NCBI GenBank assembly: GCA_045132235.1
Contig: JBGURX010000009.1
Coordinates: 1-28,180, forward strand
DNA from: UBA1756 sp045132235
GTDB lineage: Bacteria > Bacteroidota > Bacteroidia > Bacteroidales > WCHB1-69
Length of the DNA stretch: 28,180 nucleotides
Reading direction: 5' to 3'
Each line of letters begins with the position of its first letter. Position 1 is the first letter of the stretch. The notes below the pieces were generated by a model, which saw nothing but the letters and a program-made list of their open reading frames with translations, did no database searches and was not told where the DNA came from. Of the stretch, positions 22,301 to 28,180 are shown one piece after another. The position numbers and the translations under genes were made by a program.

Positions 22301-22651
22301 GATACGAGGAAGGATGGCGTAAGTTTCAGTCTGGCTATAGTAATTTACCCTCATCTGCAAACAATTATTGCTCAATATGATTCCATATGCACCCATGGTA
22401 TCCCCTTTCACAATTTTTGGCGCATACGCTCCGCCTGTCCCATGCGTAAGCCTTTGCCAGCAGGTGGGCATACTGGCCGTCGCATTGGCGCACGGGGGGA
22501 CGGCTACGGAATCGTAATCAGAAAAATCTTCCCAAAAATAATGGGTATCATCAATCATAATTGGCTGACATTCCGTATTTTGTGAAAACAATTCTTCAGA
22601 AAAGAATCCCAAAAGGAGAAATGCCACCAGGAAATTTATAATGTTTTTCAT
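19391..22651 (-). CDS. T9SS-exported multidomain surface protein (Fn3 and jelly-roll modules)
   Basis: This protein of about 1086 residues begins with a signal peptide (MKNIINFLVAFLLLGFF). ATG at 22651 is used; ATG at 22657 would add two residues. It alternates four jelly-roll/MAM-like modules, each opening with an aromatic-rich (Y)FEDF-type motif and a Cys-Trp pair such as TCWQR, NCWKR or DCWSF, with three fibronectin type III domains (roughly residues 225-315, 470-560 and 745-830). The last 75 or so residues form a T9SS type A sorting domain: FAVYPNPTTG, IFDVYGKQL, LSQYAAGVYMIKL and a basic end. It should cross the outer membrane through T9SS and stay on the surface or be released. No catalytic domain is visible, so adhesion or glycan binding is likely. 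The sorting domain contains a 21-bp tandem repeat. Confidence 0.9.
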   Translation of the reverse strand: MKNIINFLVAFLLLGFFSEELFSQNTECQPIMIDDTHYFWEDFSDYDSVAVPPCANATASMPTCWQRLTHGTGGAYAPKIVKGDTMGAYGIILSNNCLQMRVNYYSQTETYAILPRIATNLNTLEVGFSLSSAISDSSCVLSLGYLTNDSVFEEVDFVDITSFRNSYLLTDSPVRYEVSLEGIDFPADARLAFRLEHQYHSFYVNQRKCVFLDDILIRPIPDCRKPFDIEAVAITSTSATLRWQPTATDAPCRVEYGPAGFAQGTGTILVSSSNSVTLQPLMESTEYEVYIQTLCGGADSSEAVIFHFQTNCPAIAVDEQHPYFEDFADSTFACWQQRDGHFNGWQPDIGRLFSDYFGNGPTRRLQSPTFDLSSLQTVTCIFSYQLSAVNLGTELNIYYRNADTSPWTLLKTCTEITATDTVILPYLSDNYQISFIANKQSNEISIFFVQIEAADDCLAPPTPHLLWIEEEAAQIGWGTYYQDAAVELEYGPAGFVLGTGTRVSATGEESSRWIPNLLPNTVYEVYVRQECAGEVWSDWSLPLAFNTECTIITLSDSVFYTENFEGMSPGTFPNCWKRFSEGADETYFPQIYQGDYTPTAGSTALILTGTHLSSQLWSIGSQCGVALPQFSNPLSELELHFTTAMTSTHKVTFEVGYLNVDEEFTPLTEIPCNHYFSQNRAVTHVLRLRDYGIPDTLWARIAFRWSVDTVVRNSVCLDDILVRTVLDCDYPLGLRVTGLEDQTYAVTWQPQDSTQNLWDVELSGTHFTVNTDSCYLGALTADADYYVIVRALCGDNHSYWSDTLFFHTACECYSVRYLKPYFEDFTNYICTYNVFEMADQPDCWSFYYSGYYEGFAPHVYNGSFAINNPSLLMSLGVEGGMIGRELYAVFPPFCNDLEELRVEFDLYNSRDTIASTMLLGYLTDRYDTTTFHLIDTISPHFYGDPLDAHRCYYLQNYATPSGILHLAFKLNSYDQSTHFYSVDNVRVSLATDTTNYGIANPVMEDPTFAVYPNPTTGMINVQFSMNNVQLEDIDIQIFDVYGKQLQIVSVTDVTTIIDLSQYAAGVYMIKLVGDGRVMGVRKVVKR
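19563..19604 (-). repeat. 21-bp tandem repeat inside the T9SS sorting domain
   Basis: Two 18-bp copies (19563-19580 and 19584-19601, 17 of 18 identical) are spaced at 21 bp. They encode two seven-residue units, MINVQFS and MNNVQLE, between the YPNPTTG turn and the next strand. Confidence 0.8.
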
Positions 22652-22734
22652 GGTCATCAATTTTGTAACATTCTTAATGACGCAAATAAATTAAAAAACG
22701 CTGCAAAGTTCCGCTGTTTTTTGCATTTTTTTTA

Positions 22735-22832
22735 CCGCCTCGTGCCTCTGTCGCGGCAGGGATTGGAGCGGACACGAGCGAAGCGACGTAGAGCGGAAAG
22801 CCCGACGGCGACCGTAGGGAGCCGGGCCGCCC
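22735..22832. other. GC-rich structured intergenic element
   Basis: The 198-bp gap between the T9SS protein start and the HAD stop holds a GC-rich block flanked by A/T runs. CTCGTG (22739-22744) can pair with CACGAG (22773-22778), and GGAGCGGA (22765-22772) recurs as a GAGCGGAAAGCCCG-type motif (22791-22804). A further CGGC/GCCG inverted repeat lies near 22805-22824. No ORF with a recognisable product covers it. It may be a repeat family or the terminator region of the HAD gene. Confidence 0.45.
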
Positions 22833-22849
22833 AAAAAAGAAAAAAACAG

Positions 22850-23479
22850 CTACAGATAGGACTGCATCACGGTGGCCACGTCCTCGCCTTTCGGCAGCAG
22901 GTAGGCGTGCAGACCGGCCTTGCGCGCACCTTCGATGTGGCGTGCCGTGTCGTCGATGAACAGCGTCTCCGCGGGGTTCAGCCCCTGCTCGTCAATCACC
23001 CGCCGGAAGGCCTCCACATTCGGTTTGCGCATCATCATTTCGTGCGAGAAATAGGCCTTTACAAAACATTCCGCAAAGATGTCACAGCCGTACTTTTCGT
23101 GCAGCTGCACCTGGAAACAGTCGTAGTTCAGCGGGTTGGTGTTGCTGAACAGGAAGAGGCGGTACCGCTTTTTCAGCTCGTGAAGCATTTCCACGCGATG
23201 GGCAGGCAGGTCGATGATGATGGCGTTCCACGCATCGTCAATCTGCTGGTCGGTAAGCGGCACGGGCGACAGCGAGCGGATGTAATTGCGGAAGTCGGGC
23301 ACGCTCATGCGCCCCGATTCAAACAGGTCGATGGCTTCCGACTGAGCCTCCCGCGTGTATTGCTGGGTGAAATTAGGCAGACCGTAGGTGGCAAACTTGT
23401 CGGCAATGTTCTCGTAGCGGATGTCGTACAGCACGCCGCCTAAGTCGAAGATGATGTTTTTAATGGGGGAAACTGTCAT
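22850..23479 (-). CDS. HAD-IA phosphatase, YihX-like
   Basis: This 209-residue HAD hydrolase has motif I as FDLGGVLYD with nucleophile Asp12, motif II as FSNTN (111-115), the motif III Lys in RKP (Lys152) and motif IV as FIDD (Asp176-Asp177). A helical cap sits between motifs I and II. The combination of DLGGV, SNTN and RKP resembles E. coli YihX, an alpha-D-glucose-1-phosphate phosphatase, but substrate prediction in this superfamily is unreliable. The start at 23479 overlaps the stop of the thiamine pyrophosphokinase gene (ATGA), so the two are coupled. A role in removing phosphate from thiamine intermediates is possible but only inferred from position. Confidence 0.88.
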   Translation of the reverse strand: MTVSPIKNIIFDLGGVLYDIRYENIADKFATYGLPNFTQQYTREAQSEAIDLFESGRMSVPDFRNYIRSLSPVPLTDQQIDDAWNAIIIDLPAHRVEMLHELKKRYRLFLFSNTNPLNYDCFQVQLHEKYGCDIFAECFVKAYFSHEMMMRKPNVEAFRRVIDEQGLNPAETLFIDDTARHIEGARKAGLHAYLLPKGEDVATVMQSYL

Positions 23480-24102
23480 GTGAATTGTCCTTTGAATGCC
23501 TGATATACCAAAACTTGGCCCTTGTCGTGCAGCTCGATGGTGAAACTGTCGCCGAGCGATTCGTTGGATGCCCCCTCCCACAGCTCGGCGAAGGTGCGCT
23601 GTGCCACAGGGTAGCGCAGCCCGTGGAAGGTCATCCGTGTGCCGGGGGTGAAGCTGAAGATGGAGACCTGCTCGCCCGCCCGCGACGAAAATGTGGTGGT
23701 GCCGCTGATGGGCGTGAACACCCCGTAGTTGGTCACCATGCGCACCCGGAACTGTCCGGCATACCGCAGCAGCCAGCCGAGGTTGGCCAGCGTGTGGTCC
23801 TCGCGCAAGCCCGTGGCGCCCAGAATCACAATGTCGTCCCTGCCGTGCGCCTCGCAGTAGCGGAAGGCTTTGCAGAGGTCGTTGTAGTCGGTGCTGGCAT
23901 CGGTCTTGATGAGGGTGGCGTACCGCTCGCGCTGCCCGGCGGTCAGCGAGTCGCCGTCGCCCACGATGATGGTCGGACGGATGCCGATCTGCTCCAGATG
24001 ACGCAATGCGCCGTCGCAGCAAACGATGGCTTCGGCATTGTGCAACAGTTCGATACACTGTGGGGCGGTGGGCTGCTCTCCGTTGGCGATGATGAGGGTC
24101 AT
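23476..24102 (-). CDS. Thiamine pyrophosphokinase
   Basis: This 208-residue enzyme transfers pyrophosphate from ATP to thiamine, giving thiamine diphosphate. Family motifs are visible: CCDGA (28-32), GDGDS (48-52), TDYNDLCKAF (71-80) and GATGLREDH (95-103), the last matching the conserved GxxGxRxDH. The C-terminal beta-sandwich follows (SFTPGTRMTFHGLRYPV). It would let the cell use salvaged thiamine. Its stop overlaps the HAD start (ATGA). The gene is divergent from metK, with a -7 element at 24122-24129. Confidence 0.93.
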   Translation of the reverse strand: MTLIIANGEQPTAPQCIELLHNAEAIVCCDGALRHLEQIGIRPTIIVGDGDSLTAGQRERYATLIKTDASTDYNDLCKAFRYCEAHGRDDIVILGATGLREDHTLANLGWLLRYAGQFRVRMVTNYGVFTPISGTTTFSSRAGEQVSIFSFTPGTRMTFHGLRYPVAQRTFAELWEGASNESLGDSFTIELHDKGQVLVYQAFKGQFT

Positions 24103-24121
24103 GATCTTGTTTTTGAGGGTG

Positions 24122-24129
24122 CAAAATTA
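24122..24129 (-). promoter_or_regulatory. -7 element (TAATTTTG) for thiamine pyrophosphokinase
   Basis: A perfect TAnnTTTG on the minus strand lies 19 bp upstream of the start. No good -33 TTG is seen. Confidence 0.5.
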
Positions 24130-24186
24130 CGCAAAAATGTGCGAATATTTTTTTTATTCCAACACCTATATTCAAGAAAAAAAGCG

Positions 24187-24194
24187 TACTTTTG
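24187..24194 (+). promoter_or_regulatory. -7 element (TACTTTTG) for metK
   Basis: A perfect TAnnTTTG lies 13 bp before the riboswitch P1 stem. It implies a transcript starting near 24200 that carries the complete SAM-II-like aptamer. Confidence 0.6.
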
Positions 24195-24205
24195 CCGTGC
24201 GAAAA

Positions 24206-24260
24206 ATGTGGAGAGATTTGTAATGATTGCAACCACGTGAAAAAATGCTAAACCATTGGT
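24206..24260 (+). promoter_or_regulatory. SAM-II-like riboswitch in the metK leader
   Basis: The leader reproduces the SAM-II aptamer core. P1 is GTGG (24208-24211) with CCAC (24233-24236). The P1 loop holds GATTT (24215-24219) and ATTGCAA (24226-24232). The joining strand GTGA-A-rich-GCTAAA (24237-24252) matches the conserved GUGAUAAA..GCUAAA ligand-binding segment. A pseudoknot can form between TAATG (24221-24225) and CATTG (24254-24258). SAM-II is described mainly from alphaproteobacterial methionine genes. Binding of SAM, the product of MetK, would give feedback repression, probably at translation, since no terminator is visible before the ATG at 24311. Confidence 0.82.
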
Positions 24261-24310
24261 TTCCCACCTTTTTCGTTATAACTAATTTATTAATCATTAA
24301 TATTTTAAAC

Positions 24311-25597
24311 ATGAGCTATCTGTTTACATCCGAATCAGTATCTGAAGGGCACCCCGACAAGGTGTGTGACCAAATTTCAGACGCTCTGCTCGACTCGTTC
24401 CTTGTGCAGGATCCGAAGTCCAGAGTGGCTTGCGAAACGTTAGTTACAACAGGTCTGGTGGTTTGCGCCGGCGAGGTCACCACTAACGGCTATGTGCCGG
24501 TTGACGAGGTCGCAAGAAAAGTCATTGAGAAAATCGGCTACACCAAGAGTGAGTACCGTTTCGATGCACACTCCTGCGGCGTGGTCTCGGCCATCCACCG
24601 CCAGTCGCCCGACATCAACCAAGGGGTGGACCGCGAAAATGAAAAAGACCAAGGTGCCGGCGACCAGGGCATGATGTTCGGCTACGCTTGCAACGAGACC
24701 GACAACTACATGCCGCTCACCCTCGATTTGGCCCACAGCCTCGTGCGCGAGCTGGCCGCCATCCGCAAGGAGGGCAAGAAGATGCGCTATCTGCGCCCCG
24801 ATGCCAAGTCGCAGGTTACCATCAAATACGACGATAACGGCAAGCCGCTTGCCATCGACACCATCGTGGTCTCCACCCAGCACGATCCCGATGTCACCAC
24901 CGAGCAAATCCACGAGGATGTCGCCAACATCCTCATCCCCCGCGTGAAGAAGAGCCTGCCCGCTCGCGTCCGCAAGCTGTTCGGCGAATACAAACTGTTT
25001 GTCAACCCCACCGGCAAGTTCGTCATCGGCGGTCCCCACGGCGACTCCGGCCTCACCGGCCGCAAGATCATTGTGGACACCTACGGCGGACACGGTGCAC
25101 ACGGCGGTGGCGCCTTCTCCGGCAAGGACCCGTCGAAGGTGGATCGCTCGGCAGCCTACGCCGCCCGCCACATTGCCAAGAACATGGTGGCCTCCGGCCT
25201 CTGCGACGAAGTGCTCGTGCAGGTGGCTTACGCCATCGGCGTGGCTGAACCGGTGAGCGTCAACGTCAACACCTACGGCACCGCCAAGGTGAAGATGAGC
25301 GACGGCGACATTGCTGCCGAAATCGCCAAGATCTTCCCCCTCAAGCCCTACGACATCATCAAGCGCCTCAAGCTCACCCAGCCGATGTACCTGCCCACCG
25401 CCGCCTATGGCCACTTCGGACAAGAGTGCCGCGAAGCAGAGGTGGAGCTGTTCTGCAACGGCAAGGGCGTGCGCGTGGAGAAATGCACCGATGCCGACGG
25501 TCAGGAGCGTGAACGCTATTTCAAGACTGTGGAACTCTTCACTTGGGAGAAACTCGACTATGTGGAGAAAATCCGGAAGGCTTTCAACCTGAAATAA
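24311..25597 (+). CDS. metK: S-adenosylmethionine synthase
   Basis: MetK makes SAM from methionine and ATP. The 428-residue product has the N-terminal SYLFTSESVSEGHPDKVCDQ, the loop motif GAGDQGMMFGYA, IGGPHGDSGLTGRK and the P-loop-like GGGAFSGKDPSKVDRSAAY, all conserved in the family. Length is close to that of Bacteroidota homologues. The start at 24311 is chosen because the conserved N-terminus begins there; in-frame codons upstream run through the riboswitch. A strong hairpin terminator follows, and the wg-repeat gene converges on it. Confidence 0.97.
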   Translation: MSYLFTSESVSEGHPDKVCDQISDALLDSFLVQDPKSRVACETLVTTGLVVCAGEVTTNGYVPVDEVARKVIEKIGYTKSEYRFDAHSCGVVSAIHRQSPDINQGVDRENEKDQGAGDQGMMFGYACNETDNYMPLTLDLAHSLVRELAAIRKEGKKMRYLRPDAKSQVTIKYDDNGKPLAIDTIVVSTQHDPDVTTEQIHEDVANILIPRVKKSLPARVRKLFGEYKLFVNPTGKFVIGGPHGDSGLTGRKIIVDTYGGHGAHGGGAFSGKDPSKVDRSAAYAARHIAKNMVASGLCDEVLVQVAYAIGVAEPVSVNVNTYGTAKVKMSDGDIAAEIAKIFPLKPYDIIKRLKLTQPMYLPTAAYGHFGQECREAEVELFCNGKGVRVEKCTDADGQERERYFKTVELFTWEKLDYVEKIRKAFNLK

Positions 25598-25619
25598 TCA
25601 GCGAAATTCTGAATAAGCA

Positions 25620-25655
25620 AAGCGGGCGGCCCATCGGGTCGCCCGCTTCATTTTA
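25620..25655. terminator. Terminator between metK and the WG-repeat gene
   Basis: A 13-bp stem, AAGCGGGCGGCCC (25620-25632) with 25636-25648, has one G-U pair and an ATC loop. It lies between two convergent genes and could terminate both. Confidence 0.8.
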
Positions 25656-25668
25656 CTGTAAATGGCCA

Positions 25669-27501
25669 TTACCATTCTTCGACAGCCTCTGCGACACGCA
25701 CACAGCTGTCGTTGGAGGACCAGTCATCAGATGCTTCTGTCACTTCGGTTTCTACTATTTCTTCATCTTTGGTGAGTTCACGGAGTGCTTTATCATAGGA
25801 GTCTTTGTCGAAAAATACCATCAAATACAGTTTGCTGTAACTTCCCATCACAATGAAGTTTACGTTGTTACATTCCACTGTCTTATTGGTTCCATAGGTG
25901 TATTCTGTTTCAAAATTTGAAACGGTTCCGCCATAAATGCTCTTCAGTTTGTTGCATAGTGCGGCGGCAATGCTGCCCGAACGGGACTCTGCCTTGTTGT
26001 CAAGGTCGAAAGAGTAGGCGACATAGGAACAAACGGCCGAATAGTTGTAATCTCTCTCGTATGACCACCAGTCGTATGAGTAGGTGTAAGTGTCGCTGAG
26101 GAAATTGAACTCCACATCGGTCAGTGTGATGTCGTCGCTCATCTCCTCATCGGGACGGAGGGTGATGCGACTTCCCCAAGCATTGGACTTCCATGAGTCG
26201 CCGTATTTACTGCTGGTTGCGATGTCGGAAAGGGTTACTGCCCCGACAGCCGGAATTCCGTCCACTTGGGATGAGTGGAAATTCATCAGGAAGGTACTGA
26301 GGAACTTGGAAGCATCGTAATATTCACTTTGTACCATTGAGAAATCCAGATAGGGTTCCTTTACTTGCTCAAATTGCGGATTGACAATATAGTTGCCTTT
26401 TTTGTTGATGATGCCGTAGTTATCACCTGATCTGACAAATGACATGCCGTCAATGAAGTCAGAGGCATATTCAAATTGGGGATTGATGACATATTTGCCC
26501 TTTTCATCAATGAAACCGACTTTTTCATCCATCAGAACGGCTGCTAAACCTTCTCCGTAGATGAAAATGCTGGCATTGTCGAATTGTGGATTGATGATGA
26601 AGTTTCCATTTTTGTTGATGAAACCGAATTTATCGTTTTGACCCACAATGGCTTTGCCGTCATAGAAGTCGCTGGCGGCATCGAATTGTGGATTGATGAT
26701 ATATTTGCCTTTCTTGTCGATAAAACCCCATTTGTCTCCACTTTTGAAGGAAGCCAATCCATTGTCGCTGAAATTGCCGGCGTTGTCAAACTGCGGATTG
26801 ATGACGTACAGTCCATCCTTGTCAATGAAACCGAACTTCTCCTTGTCGTTGGCTACGGCAGCCAATCCGTTGCAGAAGGAACGGACGTACGTGAACTGCG
26901 GGTTGATGGCAACATTGCCGTTCTTATCTACAAAGCCCCACTTGGCTTCGTTTTTGTCGTTGAGGACGTAAAAGGGTGCCAGCCCCTCTTGGAAACAGCC
27001 CACGCCTTCTGCCATTGAAAATTCGAATACGATGTCTCCATCTTTGTCAATGCAGGTGGGGTATCCGCCCTCTTCCACTACGAAGGCCAGCCCTTCGTTG
27101 AAAATGGTGGCCTGGCTGTATTGGGCGGGAATTTCATAGTTGCCTTTCTTGTCAATGAAGCCGTATTTCCCGTCTTCTGCCTTCACCAGCGCCAGCCCTT
27201 CGTTGAACCATTCGGCGTCTTTGAATTGCGGGTTGATGACGTAGTTCCCTTTCTTGTTGATGTATCCCCAGTGCTCACCGTCGTACACCGGAATCAGGGA
27301 GGTGTCGGGCTTGAAGGGGAGATCGGAGGTGTGAAGAAAGAAAAACAGGATGCCGGCAATGGCAAGCAGGAAGGCCACACCACCGCCGATGATGACAGGA
27401 ATCAGCCATTTTCTGCGTTTTTTTGCAGGTTTTTGGGGGACGGGAGTCTCTTCTTTGGGTAATGCGGGAGGTGTCGGGACCTCAATGACGGTTTCTTCCA
27501 T
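25669..27501 (-). CDS. Membrane-anchored WG-repeat protein
   Basis: This 610-residue protein has a short Pro/Glu-rich cytoplasmic N-terminus (1-28), a basic KKRRK stop-transfer segment, one transmembrane helix (about 31-57) and nine WG repeats (about 66-385). Each repeat has the pattern GFIDKKGxYxINPQF-x(5-8)-F-x-x-GLA. Repeat 3 is the most degenerate. A C-terminal domain of about 200 residues follows, with Tyr/Trp-rich segments (DTYTYSYDWWSYERDY) and an acidic tail; I recognise no family for it. WG (KWG Leptospira-type) repeats probably form a beta-propeller or solenoid binding unknown ligands outside the membrane. It is a single gene with its own -7 element. Confidence 0.92.
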   Translation of the reverse strand: MEETVIEVPTPPALPKEETPVPQKPAKKRRKWLIPVIIGGGVAFLLAIAGILFFFLHTSDLPFKPDTSLIPVYDGEHWGYINKKGNYVINPQFKDAEWFNEGLALVKAEDGKYGFIDKKGNYEIPAQYSQATIFNEGLAFVVEEGGYPTCIDKDGDIVFEFSMAEGVGCFQEGLAPFYVLNDKNEAKWGFVDKNGNVAINPQFTYVRSFCNGLAAVANDKEKFGFIDKDGLYVINPQFDNAGNFSDNGLASFKSGDKWGFIDKKGKYIINPQFDAASDFYDGKAIVGQNDKFGFINKNGNFIINPQFDNASIFIYGEGLAAVLMDEKVGFIDEKGKYVINPQFEYASDFIDGMSFVRSGDNYGIINKKGNYIVNPQFEQVKEPYLDFSMVQSEYYDASKFLSTFLMNFHSSQVDGIPAVGAVTLSDIATSSKYGDSWKSNAWGSRITLRPDEEMSDDITLTDVEFNFLSDTYTYSYDWWSYERDYNYSAVCSYVAYSFDLDNKAESRSGSIAAALCNKLKSIYGGTVSNFETEYTYGTNKTVECNNVNFIVMGSYSKLYLMVFFDKDSYDKALRELTKDEEIVETEVTEASDDWSSNDSCVRVAEAVEEW

Positions 27502-27553
27502 GTTGTGATTTCTTTTTATAAATAATGAATGAAATTGCGTTGCAAATCAGGCG

Positions 27554-27561
27554 CAAATTTA
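27554..27561 (-). promoter_or_regulatory. -7 element (TAAATTTG) for the WG-repeat gene
   Basis: A perfect TAnnTTTG on the minus strand lies 52 bp upstream of the start. TTTC lies 18 bp further upstream in place of TTTG. Confidence 0.55.
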
Positions 27562-27599
27562 CAAAAAAAATCACATTGCGAAAGGTTCCGCACAAAAAA

Positions 27600-28180
27600 T
27601 CAGCGGATAATGGTCAAAGTTCCCGAACGGATCTCCTCTATGCCGTGTATGGTATAGTAAAATTGGTAAAAATAGGTGCCGTCGGGCGCGTTCGGGGCAT
27701 CCCAGTTGTTCTCGTAATTGTTGACTTGCAGCACGATGGCTCCGCTTTTGGAACGGATGATAAGCTTGCTCTTCTCGCAGTTTTCGATGCCTTTGATGAC
27801 AAACTGGTCGTTGTAGCCGTCGCCGTTGGGCGTGATTACGTTCGGAATCTCGATGGCGATGGGTTTTGAGAAGTCGATGTCGTCGCGGCCTGCCAAGACA
27901 GGGTCTTCAGTCCGGTCAATCGGTTGCGGTGTGCTGACAGGTTGTGTGCTGGGTGCGCTGGATTTTGGAGCAGGTTTCTGGGTTGTTTTTGCAGTTGGTT
28001 GTGTATTGGATTGTTGTGAAGATGCGGTGGGTGCGGCAGCGGAGCGTGTGGTGGTGGCAACAGGTGCTGTGACGACTTCTGTCGGAGTGGTGGCTTCTGT
28101 TGTTGCGGAGGTGGCAGGAACTTCCGTCAGGGTGTTTTCTGCGGTGTTTTCATGGGGGATGGTAGAGGAGTGTTGCGGGA
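27600..28180 (-). CDS. C-terminal part of a T9SS type B (gliding-motility CTD) protein, truncated by window edge
   Basis: The minus-strand frame is open from 27600 to the window end (at least 193 codons), so the N-terminus lies outside. The last 85 or so residues are a gliding-motility-associated C-terminal domain (CHU_C type, T9SS type B signal): IPNVITPNGDGYNDQF, then LIIRSKSGAIV, a WDAPNAPDGTYFYQ turn and an Arg at the end. Before it lies a low-complexity Thr/Pro/Ala/Ser/Gln-rich linker of over 90 residues. The full protein is probably exported by the type IX system and bound to or released from the cell surface; its effector domain is not visible. A TTG at 27896 is an internal codon, not the start. 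Confidence 0.9.
   Translation of the reverse strand, partial: PQHSSTIPHENTAENTLTEVPATSATTEATTPTEVVTAPVATTTRSAAAPTASSQQSNTQPTAKTTQKPAPKSSAPSTQPVSTPQPIDRTEDPVLAGRDDIDFSKPIAIEIPNVITPNGDGYNDQFVIKGIENCEKSKLIIRSKSGAIVLQVNNYENNWDAPNAPDGTYFYQFYYTIHGIEEIRSGTLTIIR

Noticed and set aside
22850..24232. Single 460-codon minus-strand frame that seems to fuse an N-terminal domain to the HAD phosphatase
   Set aside because: Its first 250 codons are an out-of-frame reading of the thiamine pyrophosphokinase gene. The HAD gene begins at 23479 with a coupled ATGA start.
24227..24310. N-terminal 28-residue extension of MetK
   Set aside because: The conserved MetK N-terminus starts at 24311, and the extension would read through the riboswitch.

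Overview
The window looks like a chromosomal segment of a Bacteroidota bacterium, most likely order Bacteroidales. The evidence is consistent. Several transcription units are preceded by the phylum-specific -7 promoter element TAnnTTTG. Two surface proteins end in type IX secretion (T9SS) sorting domains, one type A and one type B. The housekeeping proteins (GyrA, RpoA, bL36, RNase Y, MetK) have Bacteroidota-like sequence features. Start codons mostly lack a Shine-Dalgarno sequence and sit behind A/T-rich stretches, as is usual in this phylum. I see no prophage, transposase, tRNA, rRNA or CRISPR array.

Layout: (1) 1-2359, the 3' part of gyrA. (2) 2374-4267, a small envelope locus: a lipoprotein, then a tight operon of a two-helix membrane peptide, a GYF_2-domain membrane protein and a second lipoprotein paralogous to the first. 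(3) 4268-10990, a truncated spc-alpha ribosomal operon starting abruptly at rpmD after a long leader: rpmD, rplO, secY, map, infA, rpmJ, rpsM, rpsK, rpsD, rpoA, rplQ, closed by a strong terminator. The usual upstream neighbour rpsE is absent. (4) 11008-14112, a small secreted protein facing rny across three stacked perfect hairpins, then (reading leftwards on the minus strand) a coiled-coil gene, zapA, a probable 6S RNA, and rny. (5) 14263-18508, a minus-strand unit: SRP RNA, yciO-type gene, polysaccharide flippase, SAM methyltransferase and a duplicated PAP2 phosphatase, with 7-bp repeat arrays on both sides of the phosphatase. (6) 18591-19376, a rubredoxin-fused rubrerythrin, its terminator and a run of palindromes. 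(7) 19391-22651, a large T9SS-exported Fn3/jelly-roll protein. (8) 22850-25655, thiamine pyrophosphokinase and a HAD phosphatase (minus strand) divergent from metK, which carries a strong SAM-II-like riboswitch candidate. (9) 25669-28180, a membrane-anchored WG-repeat protein and the C-terminal end of a T9SS type B protein running off the window.

Most of the window is housekeeping: topoisomerase, translation, Sec export, RNA polymerase, RNA decay, cell division and SAM synthesis. The most interesting signals are non-coding or structural: the SAM-II-like leader of metK, the in-register 10 x 7-bp array that supplies the stop codon of the methyltransferase, the palindrome clusters between convergent genes, the rpsE/rpmD break in the ribosomal cluster, and a phosphatase with a degenerate second catalytic half. 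I do not see a convincing new defence or biosynthetic system.
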